A stretch of DNA of 64,000 nucleotides from Burkholderiales bacterium. Its GTDB lineage: Bacteria; Pseudomonadota; Gammaproteobacteria; Burkholderiales; Burkholderiaceae_D. Each line of letters opens with the position of its first letter. The first letter of the stretch is position 1. Below, one piece after another: positions 21,429 to 31,487 of the stretch. The DNA is taken from the NCBI GenBank assembly GCA_016196925.1, contig JACPWS010000083.1:57044-121043 (forward strand). Direction: 5' to 3'. A program made the translations under genes and the position numbers. Under the pieces are notes generated by a model, which made no database searches, was not told the DNA's origin, and saw nothing but the letters and a program-made list of their open reading frames with translations.

Positions 21429-22646
21429 TCAGGTCGCAGACGCGATATTTTTGGCCCAGACCAGCGCAGACAAATGTGCCTGATTTACTTCATCGGGTGA
21501 AATTTTCAGGGTTTCCGCAAGAGAACCGACCAGCATGCTATTCAACTCACACGCTTCCGCCAACGCCAAAAACGGACCATACACACCGCCGCGGGAAATC
21601 AATGCTGAAGTTACCGCTTCCGGCAATTGTATGGTGGAGAGTACTTCTTCCATAGGCAAACCCAGCAGCCTATCCAGAAGAGAAAACATGCCGGCGACAA
21701 ACAGATTTTCTGCCTCGCCTTTGGACATTTTTGACTGTCCCAGCAACTCGGCAAACCGCCCCCTAACGATCGCAGTTTCGAGTAAAACCTGTGAATATCC
21801 GCTGGTGCTGGCAGTCGCCAACAATAAGGTCAACCATCGATATAAAGGACTGTAGCCAAGAATCTGAACCGCGTGCTTCAAAGACTGCACTTCGGTTCTC
21901 AATCCAAATCCGGCAGAGTTGATATACCGCAATAATTTGTATGCAAGCGTTGCATCGCGCTTAACTACCGCCTCCAACTGCTGAATATCAGCGTTCTTTC
22001 TGACCATTTCCATCAATTGAAGGATAGTGGCCTGCGCAGTATTCAAAGTTTTCGGCGCACTGCTAGGGCGCGGCGTCAAATGCAACTTACCTACAAAACT
22101 ATCCAAGCCCAATGCTGAGCAAGCATCGAAATCCTGCCAGGTTGAAACGTTGCGTGCAACCATACGCACAGAAGATTGCTTCAGCGATGCATACACTTTT
22201 GCCTGAGAAGCGAAATTTGCGGCATTCAGCTTGACTTCAATATGCGAAATTTCCGCAAAAAAAGATCGCTCCAAGGTCGTTACTTCGGCACCACGCAAGC
22301 AAATACCATAACCGAGCTGCCGCAACTGCTTAACAGCCGCCAAAGTTTCGCCATTGGCAAAATACTTTTTATGCAAGATCAGAACCGTGTTTTTCGCGGG
22401 CAAAAGTTTTAATCCTTCGGCCAGCAGCAACTCTGGCACTGCTTCCAAGAACAATAAGCTGTCGCCGAGCAAAAAACCCTTATCGTCGTCATGCAAATGC
22501 TCGGCAACAAACGCCAATAGGGAATTCAGGTTTTCAACACTCGTTTCTGCCGCCTGATCCAGGTTTTGCCACGATAGTTGAAAGCCTATCACTCGCTGTT
22601 TCGGGTCAAGCAGAGGCTCTCTGACGATGAAGTTCGCTTCATTCAT
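21429..22646 (-). CDS. HDOD-domain signalling protein with degenerate EAL half (YuxH/CdgJ type)
   Basis: A 405-residue protein. The N-terminal half looks like a degenerate EAL domain: fold-typical strands are recognisable (FIVREPLLDPKQRVIGFQL, VARNVSTWQDF), but the EAL catalytic residues are not visible. So it is probably unable to hydrolyse c-di-GMP. The C-terminal half (about 200-390) is an HDOD domain (DATLAYKLLRYINSAGFGLR, SLKHAVQILGYSPL). Proteins of this architecture affect motility in Vibrio and other bacteria. It is the last gene of the chemotaxis transcript, 46 nt after cheZ, which supports a role in motility control. Confidence 0.82.
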   Translation of the reverse strand: MNEANFIVREPLLDPKQRVIGFQLSWQNLDQAAETSVENLNSLLAFVAEHLHDDDKGFLLGDSLLFLEAVPELLLAEGLKLLPAKNTVLILHKKYFANGETLAAVKQLRQLGYGICLRGAEVTTLERSFFAEISHIEVKLNAANFASQAKVYASLKQSSVRMVARNVSTWQDFDACSALGLDSFVGKLHLTPRPSSAPKTLNTAQATILQLMEMVRKNADIQQLEAVVKRDATLAYKLLRYINSAGFGLRTEVQSLKHAVQILGYSPLYRWLTLLLATASTSGYSQVLLETAIVRGRFAELLGQSKMSKGEAENLFVAGMFSLLDRLLGLPMEEVLSTIQLPEAVTSALISRGGVYGPFLALAEACELNSMLVGSLAETLKISPDEVNQAHLSALVWAKNIASAT

Positions 22647-22692
22647 TTGAGTGATCGGTATCTGTGATTAATTCAATTAGGGTAAAGCGCCG

Positions 22693-23325
22693 TTAAAATC
22701 CGAGGCTATCCAGTAAATCATCGACTTGCCCTTGATCGGCAACGACGTCCGCGTTGCCTTCCGGATTAATTTGCGGTCCGTTTATCAATCCATCCGCAAT
22801 TTCACGCTTGATCTCGTTTGGCGAATAATCGATGAGCAACTGAACAAGTTGCTGTTCCAGATTTTGAGCCAACTCAGTTACTTTTTTTATTACCTGCCCA
22901 GTCAAATCCTGAAAATCTTGCGTCATCATGATATCCATCAGATGGGATTTGGTTTGCATACTATTGTTGCTCACAAGTTTCAGATATTCCAGCATCTGCG
23001 CCGTAGCTTGCCGATATTGCTTCACAGTCGGCTCTTGTGTTTGCATTAGGTGCAAGTTTGCACTGATTTTCTTGGCTTCCGCGTCCAGCATTTCCTGCAA
23101 AGGAATTGCGACATCGGTCGCATTCAAAACGCGCTGTGCCGCCTGCTCCGACATGCGTGCCACGTAATCAAGGCGATCGCGTGCATCCGGAATATCCTCT
23201 GCAGCGCGCTCCAACAATTTATCCAAACCCAAACCACGTAAGCTGTCGTGCAACAGTCTGGTCATGTGCCCCACTCTGGACAGGAGTTCTTCTTGTTGAG
23301 CATTCTGGTTGATATTTTCACTCAT
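22693..23325 (-). CDS. cheZ: Chemotaxis protein phosphatase CheZ (second copy)
   Basis: A 210-residue canonical CheZ. The active-site segment MMTQDFQDLTGQVIKKV carries the Asp and Gln of the DxxxQ motif, and the C-terminal CheY-binding peptide is QVDDLLDSLGF. It lies 28 nt after cheY, the standard cheY-cheZ arrangement. It is shorter than the copy at 8.8 kb and lacks that protein's Ala/Pro-rich extension. This is the most likely phosphatase for the CheY encoded next to it. Confidence 0.95.
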   Translation of the reverse strand: MSENINQNAQQEELLSRVGHMTRLLHDSLRGLGLDKLLERAAEDIPDARDRLDYVARMSEQAAQRVLNATDVAIPLQEMLDAEAKKISANLHLMQTQEPTVKQYRQATAQMLEYLKLVSNNSMQTKSHLMDIMMTQDFQDLTGQVIKKVTELAQNLEQQLVQLLIDYSPNEIKREIADGLINGPQINPEGNADVVADQGQVDDLLDSLGF

Positions 23326-23353
23326 TTTCGTCCCCGTTCCGAACTCGTATCGC

Positions 23354-23749
23354 TTACGCGCTCTTACTCAGTTTTTCGAAAATTTTTGAAAGCTTCTCAT
23401 CCAAAGTGGCCGCTGTAAAAGGTTTCACGACATAGCCATTCGCCCCCGCCTGAGCGGCAGCAATAATATTTTCTTTCTTAGCCTCGGCAGTCACCATCAG
23501 GACCGGCAACTTAGATAATGCCGGATCGGCGCGAATATGTTGCAACATCGTCAATCCATCCATATTTGGCATGTTCCAGTCAGAAATGACGAAATCGAAA
23601 TCGCCGTTTTTCAGCTTAGCCAGCCCCATCGCCCCATCTTCAGCTTCATCGACGTTAGAATAGCCCAGCTCTTTGAGCAAATTTCGCACAATGCGGCGCA
23701 TGGTGGAAAAGTCGTCCACAACTAAAAATTTGAGATTTTGATCGGCCAT
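23354..23749 (-). CDS. cheY: Chemotaxis response regulator CheY
   Basis: A single-domain receiver of 131 residues that binds the flagellar switch when phosphorylated. The key residues sit at E. coli-like positions: Asp12/Asp13 (VVDD), phospho-acceptor Asp57 (SDWNMP), Thr87, Tyr106 and Lys109 (YVVKPF). The [10 protein letters not shown] motif is characteristic of true CheY. Downstream is cheZ and upstream, after about 100 nt, cheB. A FliA-like -10 (ACCGATAA) lies about 40 nt upstream of the start but has no matching -35. Confidence 0.96.
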   Translation of the reverse strand: MADQNLKFLVVDDFSTMRRIVRNLLKELGYSNVDEAEDGAMGLAKLKNGDFDFVISDWNMPNMDGLTMLQHIRADPALSKLPVLMVTAEAKKENIIAAAQAGANGYVVKPFTAATLDEKLSKIFEKLSKSA

Positions 23750-23847
23750 GAATTACTCCACTATTTCTTTAAAGACAGTTATTAGCATTATCGGTCAAAT
23801 TTAGATAAAACGGTGTTGAAATCACAGAAAAGCATTACGTTACCGAA

Positions 23848-24924
23848 TCACACCCTCAGTGCACGGCTACCCTGAGTTGCCAGGTAATGTAAAACCTTGG
23901 AAGGTAATTCATTCAGCGGCGCAACCTCATGAGTCCCACCTATAGCAATTGCCTCGCGCGGCATACCAAATACTACACAACTTGCTTCATCTTGGGCAAA
24001 ATTGTAGGCGCCCGCATTTTTCATTTCCAACATACCCGCTGCGCCATCTTTCCCCATGCCAGTCAAGATCACGCCAACCGCATTTTTTCCGGCAAATGTG
24101 GCGGCGGAACGAAATAAAACATCTACCGACGGGCGATGGCGATTAACTGGTGGTCCGTCATCCAGTTGCGTAACGTAATTAGCGCCGCTACGTCCCAATA
24201 AAAGATGAGAATGACCAGGCGCAATATATGCGTGACCTGGCAAGACGCGCTCACCGCCGCCGGCCTCAGAAACAGAAATTTTGCACAAACCATCGAGCCT
24301 TTTGGCAAAAGATCGGGTAAAGCCTTCAGGCATGTGCTGCGTAATCAAAATGCCGGGGCAATCCGAAGGCATTTGTACTAAAAAATTTTTGATGGCTTCG
24401 GTGCCTCCTGTCGACGCACCGATAATAATCAACTTTTCGCTACTGGTGAGAGGATTGCGCACCAAAGGTAACACTTCCATCGCGGATTTCGACAAATCCG
24501 CCACCGGTATTGTCCTTGGCCGGATCTTTGCCTTCGATGCGACTCGAATTTTGTCAGTAATCAACTCCGTATATTCAAGCATCCCGCTTTGTATCGACAA
24601 CTTAGGCTTGGTAACAAAATCCACGGCGCCCAATTCCAATGCCCGCATCGTGATTTCAGATCCACGCTCAGTCAGCGACGACACCATAATTACAGGCATC
24701 GGACGTAAACGCATCAAACGTTCGAGAAAATCCAGTCCGTCCATCTTGGGCATTTCAACGTCCAGGGTCAGTACGTCTGGATTGGTCAGCTTGATCATCT
24801 CACGCGCGACCAGCGGATCGGGAGCAACGCCAACTACTTCCATGTCAGGTTGACTGCCAATAATTTCGCTCATCACACTTCTAATCAGCGCAGAGTCATC
24901 GACAATTAATACTTTTATTTTCAT
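23848..24924 (-). CDS. cheB: Chemotaxis protein-glutamate methylesterase/glutamine deamidase CheB
   Basis: CheB demethylates receptors for adaptation. With the ATG at 24924 ([11 protein letters not shown]) it has 358 residues. It has an N-terminal receiver with phospho-acceptor Asp55 ([12 protein letters not shown]), a linker, and the methylesterase domain with the catalytic Ser in GASTGG, His in ITQHMPEGF and Asp in [10 protein letters not shown]. The track's start is an upstream TTG that adds eight residues; the ATG begins right at the conserved receiver strand. It lies downstream of cheD with 51 nt between. Confidence 0.95.
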   Translation of the reverse strand: MKIKVLIVDDSALIRSVMSEIIGSQPDMEVVGVAPDPLVAREMIKLTNPDVLTLDVEMPKMDGLDFLERLMRLRPMPVIMVSSLTERGSEITMRALELGAVDFVTKPKLSIQSGMLEYTELITDKIRVASKAKIRPRTIPVADLSKSAMEVLPLVRNPLTSSEKLIIIGASTGGTEAIKNFLVQMPSDCPGILITQHMPEGFTRSFAKRLDGLCKISVSEAGGGERVLPGHAYIAPGHSHLLLGRSGANYVTQLDDGPPVNRHRPSVDVLFRSAATFAGKNAVGVILTGMGKDGAAGMLEMKNAGAYNFAQDEASCVVFGMPREAIAIGGTHEVAPLNELPSKVLHYLATQGSRALRV

Positions 24925-24975
24925 TATAAAAACACTCCGCGATAACAAACAACAGAACCGTGCAATGCGAATAGC

Positions 24976-25584
24976 TTAAAACAAATCGACTTCGCCACCA
25001 ACTGATGTCGTTTTGAGGCGGCTGGCATAATCCTGCTCCCGTTTCCTGAGCGTATCGTTGTGCTCAACCTTCAATTTTTTAACCAATACCTTTCCAGTTT
25101 TTGGAAAAAAATACACCTTTCGTGGATAAATGTCGTTTAAATCTTCTGCGATCACCCGCATTCTCTCCGCGCGCAAATAATCCAATACGAATTTTGCGTT
25201 TCGCTCTCCCACATTAATTGCAGTAAAGCCACGCAAGACATTGCCGCCGCCAAATACCTTCGCTTCCAAATTTTCTCGCTTGGCTCCGGCTTTAAGCAAT
25301 TCGTTAATTAACACTTCCATTGCATATGTTCCGTAACGCATTGAAGCAGAAACCGGATTATCTGCATCGCCGCCGCTGTCTGGCAGCATGAAATGGTTCA
25401 TACCGCCGACACCAGACACGCGATCACGAATACATGCTGATACACAAGACCCCAGAACTGTAACGATTAACATGTCCTTATGGGTAAAATAAAATTCTCC
25501 GGGCAAAATTTTCGCCGCATCGCAATCAAAGGTTCGGTCAAAATAAACATTCGTCGCAAAATGCTCTTCACTTAATTGGCTCAT
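24976..25584 (-). CDS. cheD: Chemoreceptor glutamine deamidase CheD
   Basis: CheD deamidates glutamines of chemoreceptors and can interact with CheC-type phosphatases. The 202-residue protein shows the catalytic Cys in VLGSCVSACIRD and the His in GGMNHFMLPD. The GGGNVLRGF region, NVGERNAKFVLDYL and the C-terminal PRKVYFFPKTGKV are also family features. It starts 4 nt after the cheR stop, so the two are cotranscribed. The cheR-cheD-cheB order is typical for beta-proteobacteria. Confidence 0.95.
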   Translation of the reverse strand: MSQLSEEHFATNVYFDRTFDCDAAKILPGEFYFTHKDMLIVTVLGSCVSACIRDRVSGVGGMNHFMLPDSGGDADNPVSASMRYGTYAMEVLINELLKAGAKRENLEAKVFGGGNVLRGFTAINVGERNAKFVLDYLRAERMRVIAEDLNDIYPRKVYFFPKTGKVLVKKLKVEHNDTLRKREQDYASRLKTTSVGGEVDLF

Positions 25585-25587
25585 GGG

Positions 25588-26481
25588 TTACCCCTTATGC
25601 GGATGACGCGACCCCGCCCTGACATTTGCGACATGTGCGCTTGCCAATTCATAGACCGTCTTTCCCTTTAATTTAAAATCATCTGACACATACAGAAAAT
25701 TTTCAGAATGCCCGGCAAACAACAGGGCATCTTGTTTCATTAAAGGCAGGAATTTCTTTAAAATTTTCCCTTGCGTGGGCTTATCAAAGTAAATCATCAC
25801 GTTGCGGCAAAAAATAGCATCAAATTCCGTATTTAAAGGCCAACTGTCAGCCAGCAAATTCAACTGCTTAAAGGTGATCAAGTCTCTTAATTCTTGTCTG
25901 ACTCTAACCAATCCCTCTTGTTCGCCCTTGCCCTTCAGAAAAAATTTTCTTGCCCTCTCATCAGACAATTTTTCTATACGATCAATGCCATACACGCCGC
26001 GTGAAGCGGTTGCCAAAACATTCGTGTCAATATCTGTTGCAACAATATGAGCCGGGGGCTTCAGTGTGCCGAAGGCTTCACAAACTGTCATCGCAATTGA
26101 ATAGGGCTCCTCTCCCGTTGAACTGGCGGAGCACCATATATTGATTGGCCCTTTTCTTTTTGCAATATGCTCAGCGAGAATAGGGAAATGATGCTCCTCG
26201 CGAAAAAAAGAGGTTAAATTAGTGGTCAGCGCATTCGTGAAGGCTTCCCACTCAGCTCCAGATTGCTGGCATTCCAGATTATCCAGATATTCGGAAAACG
26301 AACTAATCCCGGTTGCCCGCAAACGTCGTGCAAGCCTGCTGTAAACCATTTCCTGCTTACTGTCAGCGAGCGAAATCCCGGCCTTTTTGTAAATCAAGTC
26401 CCGGACGCGATCAAAATCATGAGCATTAAAAGCGAATTCTTTTGATGCGTCTGACTTACTTCTTTCTGGTGTCTTTATCAT
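25588..26481 (-). CDS. cheR: Chemotaxis protein methyltransferase CheR
   Basis: CheR methylates receptor glutamates with SAM. With the ATG at 26481 (MIKTPERS) it has 298 residues; the track's longer form begins 24 residues earlier in low-similarity sequence. The N-terminal all-alpha domain (FDRVRDLIYKKAGISL) and the SAM-binding domain are present: NLTSFFREEHHFP, the WCSASSTGEEPYSIAM motif, and DAIFCRNVMIYFDKPTQ. The MCP just upstream ends with a WEEF tail that could tether this enzyme. Confidence 0.95.
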   Translation of the reverse strand: MIKTPERSKSDASKEFAFNAHDFDRVRDLIYKKAGISLADSKQEMVYSRLARRLRATGISSFSEYLDNLECQQSGAEWEAFTNALTTNLTSFFREEHHFPILAEHIAKRKGPINIWCSASSTGEEPYSIAMTVCEAFGTLKPPAHIVATDIDTNVLATASRGVYGIDRIEKLSDERARKFFLKGKGEQEGLVRVRQELRDLITFKQLNLLADSWPLNTEFDAIFCRNVMIYFDKPTQGKILKKFLPLMKQDALLFAGHSENFLYVSDDFKLKGKTVYELASAHVANVRAGSRHPHKG

Positions 26482-26604
26482 CAAATATTTTCCTGAATTT
26501 CTATTCGCTATTTTCAGTTTTTTCAACTTCGATGACGTCCGGATCGCTATCAAAATTCAAAAATCAGCGTATTTCCCCTCCGGAAATACTGGCAAATGAG
26601 GGAA

Positions 26605-28344
26605 TCAAAATTCTTCCCATCCATCTTCACTTCCGCTAGTTGCCGGAATTTTTCTGGCGCTAGCCTTGGTCTCTACGGAGTGCGCTGATTCAGGTGTTGC
26701 CTTCACCGGCAAAACTTTTACAGCTTGACGAGCGGATGGTGAAATTTTAACGCCGACCTTCGATGTTTTTGCTATCGGCTTGATTGCTTGCGACGCTCCT
26801 GAGGCTAATTTAAAGACACTGACTGCCTGCGCCAGCGTAATAGCCTGTTCTTCCATGCTCTCTGCCGCCGCTGCCGCTTGCTCAACCAAGGCCGCGTTTT
26901 GTTGCGTCATTTCATCCATCTGTGTAATCGCAAGATTGACTTGTTCTATGCCTGCGCTTTGCTCCTGACTGGCCGCGGTGATTTCGCTCATGATGTCGGC
27001 CACATGCTGCACGCTGGTCACGATTTCATCCATGGTTTTGCCGGCCTCATCCACCAGTTTGCTACCCTGATCGACCTTGTCGACTGAGTCGCCTATCAGC
27101 GATTTGATTTCCTTGGCCGCGCTCGCACTCCTTTGCGCCAGATTGCGCACTTCGGCGGCAACAACGGCGAAACCACGCCCTTGCTCGCCCGCCCGTGCCG
27201 CTTCCACCGCTGCGTTGAGCGCGAGGATGTTGGTCTGAAAAGCGATGCCATCGATGACACCGATGATGTCGACGATTTTGCGCGAGCTTTCTTTGATGGA
27301 GCCCATGGTATCGACCACCTGCCCCACTACCGCACCACCTTTCACCGCCACCCCGGTTGCCGACACCACGAGTTGATTCGCTTGCCGGGCATTATCAGCG
27401 TTTTGCCTTACTGTGCTGGTCAGTTCCTCCATGGAGCTGGCCGTTTCTTCCAGCGAACTGGCCTGCGATTCCGTCCTGCTCGACAAATCGGCGTTACCTG
27501 ATGCGATTTCCTGCGCCGCAACGGTGATGGTTTCTGTGCCGACACGAACTTGCCCCACCGTTGAAGCCAGACTATCATTCATATTTTTCAATGCCGACAA
27601 CAAGGACGAAACTTCATCATTTCCGGACACCATTACCTGACTGCACAAATCGCCGTCGGCAACCGTCTCTGCCAAGCTCAACGCCTCTTGGAGCGGCTGT
27701 GTGATACTTTTGGTGATAACCCATGCAAATAGCGCTCCTACAGCTAACGCAACCGCCAAAATCACATAGAGCCAGAAATTCAGTCTCGCTCCGGCTGCCG
27801 CAAAAGATTCAAATACATGTTTGGACGTCGCTTCCTGCAAATCCACCAGTTTATTCATTTCCTCAATGGACTTGGCGCTTAAGGGATCAATGACTGCAGA
27901 AATGATTTTGACTGCACCTTCAGCATTAAACGCCAAAGCCTGACCGACCGCATCTTTAAAAGGTTTTTCAATTTCCTTATCGATCTTTGCAATATCGCCG
28001 AGGATAGTCTTCTCTTCCTCACTCAATCCCAGAGAAAAAATTTTCTCTTTTGCATCTTCATAACGTTTGCGCTGAAGCTTGACCTTACCTTCTTCTTTCT
28101 GCATTTCAGCGACATCAGATTGGATGCCGATGTTGCGCATTGCAATCCCGCCTTCGAACAAAGCGCTTTTCATGTTGTTAGCCAATACTTGCTTTTGGCT
28201 AGCCAGATTCAATCCGTCTACCATTGCCTTACGATTGTTCGCGCTCATGGTATTCGCCAACAGCAGAACGACTATTAGTCCACCTAGAATAATCGCGAAG
28301 CCTACCCCCAAGCGGGTGCCAATTCTGAAATTTCGCAGATTCAT
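26605..28344 (-). CDS. Methyl-accepting chemotaxis protein (4HB sensor, HAMP, MA)
   Basis: A 579-residue transmembrane chemoreceptor. TM1 spans about residues 11-30. A four-helix-bundle periplasmic sensor follows to about 190, then TM2 (about 190-212), HAMP, and the cytoplasmic coiled-coil signalling domain with the highly conserved hairpin tip ([20 protein letters not shown]). Methylation-region motifs such as [18 protein letters not shown] are clear. The C-terminus ends DGWEEF, a WxxF-type tethering peptide for CheR/CheB as in Tar and Tsr. It sits between cheW and cheR in the operon. The ligand is unknown. Confidence 0.95.
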   Translation of the reverse strand: MNLRNFRIGTRLGVGFAIILGGLIVVLLLANTMSANNRKAMVDGLNLASQKQVLANNMKSALFEGGIAMRNIGIQSDVAEMQKEEGKVKLQRKRYEDAKEKIFSLGLSEEEKTILGDIAKIDKEIEKPFKDAVGQALAFNAEGAVKIISAVIDPLSAKSIEEMNKLVDLQEATSKHVFESFAAAGARLNFWLYVILAVALAVGALFAWVITKSITQPLQEALSLAETVADGDLCSQVMVSGNDEVSSLLSALKNMNDSLASTVGQVRVGTETITVAAQEIASGNADLSSRTESQASSLEETASSMEELTSTVRQNADNARQANQLVVSATGVAVKGGAVVGQVVDTMGSIKESSRKIVDIIGVIDGIAFQTNILALNAAVEAARAGEQGRGFAVVAAEVRNLAQRSASAAKEIKSLIGDSVDKVDQGSKLVDEAGKTMDEIVTSVQHVADIMSEITAASQEQSAGIEQVNLAITQMDEMTQQNAALVEQAAAAAESMEEQAITLAQAVSVFKLASGASQAIKPIAKTSKVGVKISPSARQAVKVLPVKATPESAHSVETKASARKIPATSGSEDGWEEF

Positions 28345-28407
28345 AGTCTCTCCTTTTTTGCCTTTTTTAATTAATTTATCCTGCCGGACGACGACCGCGC
28401 ATAAGAC

Positions 28408-28923
28408 TTAAGCTGCTTGATCTATCAATCCCATTTCTGGACTAGACATCAATTTGTCTATATCAACCAAAATTAACATACGATCGTCCAGCGTTCCGAG
28501 TCCTATCAAAAAATCCGTGCTGAATGTAGTTCCCATTTCAGGGGCCGGCCTGACCTGTTCCGGTAACAAGGTCGTCACATCGGAGACACTATCGACAACC
28601 ATGCCGACGATACGCCCCCCGACATTTAAAATAATGACAACAGTAAATTGATCGTAGGTAGGCGTACCCAAATTAAATTTGATACGCATATCAACCACCG
28701 GCACGATGATCCCGCGCAAGTTGATTACTCCCTTCAAGAATTCGGGGGCATTGGCAATGCGAGTAACCGCTTCATACCCACGAATTTCCTGCACCTTCAG
28801 AATATCAATGCCGTACTCTTCGCTACCGAGCGTAAACGCTAAAAATTCATGCCCTGCAATATCCTTGCCGGAGGCATCCTTGGAGGCATTCACATCGCCT
28901 GCTGACTGAGACATTTGCGTCAT
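28408..28923 (-). CDS. cheW: Chemotaxis coupling protein CheW
   Basis: CheW links receptors to CheA. The 171-residue protein has the typical [23 protein letters not shown] opening, the [14 protein letters not shown] loop, and the C-terminal [13 protein letters not shown] strand. It lies between cheA (36 nt upstream) and the mcp gene on the same strand, the usual cheA-cheW-mcp order. An N-terminal stretch of about 25 polar residues precedes the conserved fold. Confidence 0.96.
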   Translation of the reverse strand: MTQMSQSAGDVNASKDASGKDIAGHEFLAFTLGSEEYGIDILKVQEIRGYEAVTRIANAPEFLKGVINLRGIIVPVVDMRIKFNLGTPTYDQFTVVIILNVGGRIVGMVVDSVSDVTTLLPEQVRPAPEMGTTFSTDFLIGLGTLDDRMLILVDIDKLMSSPEMGLIDQAA

Positions 28924-28959
28924 ATTTATTTCCCTGATGATTAATTTTCAATCTGATAT

Positions 28960-31020
28960 TTATCGCGTTGAACGCAACAGAGCCGCCACGTCCAATATCA
29001 ACGCTACGCCGCCATCACCTAAAATCGTTGCCCCGGAAATTCCCGTGACTTTTTTATAATTAGATTCGATGTTCTTAACGACCACTTGTTGCTGACCAAC
29101 CAAATCATCAACAAACAATGCAGCCTTTTTTCCATCCACTTCAACGATCACAACAATGCCATCCGATGGCGCGGTAAATTTAGGTTCAATATCAAAATAT
29201 TGATACAAGGGAACTAACGGCAGGTATTCATCACGCACCTTTACTACGCGCCCTTTCCCATTCACGTCCTTAACATCTTGCTTCGCGGGCTGTAGCGACT
29301 CGACGACAAACCCGAGTGGAAGGATATAAATTTCATTTCCAATTTTAATTGACATTCCATCAAGAATTGCCAACGTCAACGGCAAAGAAATCGTGATCGT
29401 TGTACCGTAACCTTTCGCGGAACGTATATCTACAACGCCACCCATGGCGGTAATATTACGTTTCACCACATCCATGCCGACACCACGGCCAGAAACATCC
29501 GTTACGGTTTCTGCCGTCGAAAATCCGGGAGCAAAAATTAATTGCCATACTTCGTTATCCGACATGGAATCAGAAATCGACAGGCCATTTTGCCTGGCTT
29601 TATCCAGAATTTTTTCACGATGAAGACCGCCACCGTCATCGCTGACTTCTATAACAATATTGCCACCTTGATGAATGGAAGACAGCGACAATCTTCCCGT
29701 TTCGCTTTTGCCTGCCCCGAGTCTGGTTGCTGGCATCTCTATGCCATGATCAATGCTATTTCTAACCAGATGCGTAAGCGGATCGACGATCCTTTCGATC
29801 AAGCCCTTATCAAGTTCCGTAGATGCGCCATAAGTAACAAATTCGACCTTCTTTCCCAATTTCGTCGCCAAGTCACGAACCATCCGGGGAAACCGTGAGA
29901 ACACGTAATCCATCGGCATCATTCGAATTGACATCACTGCTTCTTGCAAATCACGGGTATTGCGGGTCAAGTGTGCGACGCTTCCCAGCAAGCGCTCATG
30001 CACGATAGGATCCAGATCCTGAGTGCGCTGTTCAAGCATTGCTTGAGTAATGACCAGCTCCCCAATCAAATTAATTAGCTGATCAACTTTCTCTATCCCC
30101 ACTCGAATTGTAGAAGACTCCTGAGTTACGTTATTTTTTTCTGGCTCTTTCTTCACACCAGATTTTTTCTCAACAGGCATAAGGGTTTTCGGCGATGCGG
30201 CGTCGGCGCTCACAACGGAGCGTGCCTCGCTAGCTGCCGTAACGGTGTTCTCAGGAGGAAACATGGAATCAAGAGGTTCAAAAAAACCATATCCGAGTTC
30301 CTCTTCCGACTCCTTACTTACACTACCCGCTTCATTACTTACGAAATTTTCTTCAGTGATTTTCAGGCAATCAGGGTTAAGAATAAAGGAACATATCGAA
30401 ATGATGTCGTCCTGCCCCTCGTTAGTCTTGAGATGAAGTATTACGCTATCGTTGCCAGTTTCAGCCCTGGTAATAGCTCCCAACAATCCCAGTTCAGACA
30501 TTAGTGCACTGGCATCCTCTGCGGAAATTTCTGGCATTTCAATTTTGAACGCCATTCGATAATTTTCCTGAGGTGTATCCGCGGCGTTATTCAGATTAGA
30601 AAAATTGATCACAGGCGCGGCAACAGGCGTAGCATCTTGAGAAAGTGATTGCAGCAACATGCGGACATCAGCCACGGCTTCTTGATCGACCGGCGTACCA
30701 AGTCTATGTCCATCCAACTGCATTTTCAAAACATCTTTTGCAATAAGAAACGCATCCACGTGTTCCGCGGTAAGCGCCATTTCCCCTTTGCGAATTTTAT
30801 CCAGCAGCGACTCCAAAATATGGGTCACCTCTGTCATGTCGGTCAAACCAAAAGTGGATGCTCCGCCCTTTATTGAATGGGCGGCCCGAAATATCGCATT
30901 TAAATCTTCAGGGTCAGGTGAAGAAATATCGACTGCCAGTAACAATTTTTCCTTCTCGGCCAGAAGCTCATCTGCCTCGTCGAAAAAAACCTGGAAAAAC
31001 TGGCTCATGTCAATCGTCAT
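28960..31020 (-). CDS. cheA: Chemotaxis sensor histidine kinase CheA (second copy, classical)
   Basis: A 686-residue kinase with the classical five-domain layout. P1 carries His48 in AAHSIKGGASTFG. A P2-like CheY-binding region lies around residues 155-240. After a linker come P3 (IRVGIEKVDQLINLIGELVITQ), P4 with the N box (HLVRNSIDHGIE), SDDGGGL, FAPGFSTAE and GRGVGMDVV, and the CheW-like P5. It phosphorylates CheY and CheB of the same cluster. It differs from the 601-residue CheA at 9.5 kb by having P2 and by AT-richer codon usage. Confidence 0.96.
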   Translation of the reverse strand: MTIDMSQFFQVFFDEADELLAEKEKLLLAVDISSPDPEDLNAIFRAAHSIKGGASTFGLTDMTEVTHILESLLDKIRKGEMALTAEHVDAFLIAKDVLKMQLDGHRLGTPVDQEAVADVRMLLQSLSQDATPVAAPVINFSNLNNAADTPQENYRMAFKIEMPEISAEDASALMSELGLLGAITRAETGNDSVILHLKTNEGQDDIISICSFILNPDCLKITEENFVSNEAGSVSKESEEELGYGFFEPLDSMFPPENTVTAASEARSVVSADAASPKTLMPVEKKSGVKKEPEKNNVTQESSTIRVGIEKVDQLINLIGELVITQAMLEQRTQDLDPIVHERLLGSVAHLTRNTRDLQEAVMSIRMMPMDYVFSRFPRMVRDLATKLGKKVEFVTYGASTELDKGLIERIVDPLTHLVRNSIDHGIEMPATRLGAGKSETGRLSLSSIHQGGNIVIEVSDDGGGLHREKILDKARQNGLSISDSMSDNEVWQLIFAPGFSTAETVTDVSGRGVGMDVVKRNITAMGGVVDIRSAKGYGTTITISLPLTLAILDGMSIKIGNEIYILPLGFVVESLQPAKQDVKDVNGKGRVVKVRDEYLPLVPLYQYFDIEPKFTAPSDGIVVIVEVDGKKAALFVDDLVGQQQVVVKNIESNYKKVTGISGATILGDGGVALILDVAALLRSTR

Positions 31021-31070
31021 TATTACGCTCCGTGATTTACATACTTGTTGGCTATTGCAGAGCCGATGAT

Positions 31071-31436
31071 CTAGCCAATCACTTTTTTAACTACTTCCGT
31101 CAATTTCTGCGGATCAAAAGGCTTAACCAACCACCCATTCGCACCAGCGGCGCGTCCTTTGGATTTCATATCATCACTGGATTCTGTAGTCAGCATCAAG
31201 ATGGGAACACGCTGATAAGTAGGTAAACCACGCAAGGATTTGATCAATGTCAAGCCATCCATCCTAGGCATATTCTGATCTGTTAAAACCAGATCAACTA
31301 CCTGATTACGCGCTTTTTCTAAACCATCCTGCCCATCAATTGCCTCAATAACCTGATAGCCCGCGGCTTTTAAGCTAAACGCCACCATCTGCCTCAATGA
31401 GCCAGAATCATCCACCGCTAAAATCGTCTTGGCCAT
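31071..31436 (-). CDS. CheY-like single-domain response regulator
   Basis: A 121-residue receiver domain. The start at 31436 (MAKTILAVDDSG) has GGAG at good spacing, whereas the track's longer version begins at an upstream codon without one. Phospho-acceptor Asp53 lies in VLTDQNMPRMDG, with the acidic pair Asp9/Asp10, a Thr-Thr after LML, and Lys in LVKPFDPQKL. The TDQNMP motif is typical of CheY paralogues next to cheA rather than of the motor-binding CheY (SDWNMP). It may act as a phosphate sink or serve another output. It lies between the CheZ-like gene and cheA. Confidence 0.93.
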   Translation of the reverse strand: MAKTILAVDDSGSLRQMVAFSLKAAGYQVIEAIDGQDGLEKARNQVVDLVLTDQNMPRMDGLTLIKSLRGLPTYQRVPILMLTTESSDDMKSKGRAAGANGWLVKPFDPQKLTEVVKKVIG

Positions 31437-31487
31437 AATCACTCCGTTATGCAAATTTAGGCAATATGCCTATACTGATTCTCACCG

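Noticed and set aside
23785-23800. FliA promoter directly upstream of cheY
   Set aside because: ACCGATAA is present, but the position of the -35 TAAA reads ACCG, so it is not convincing.
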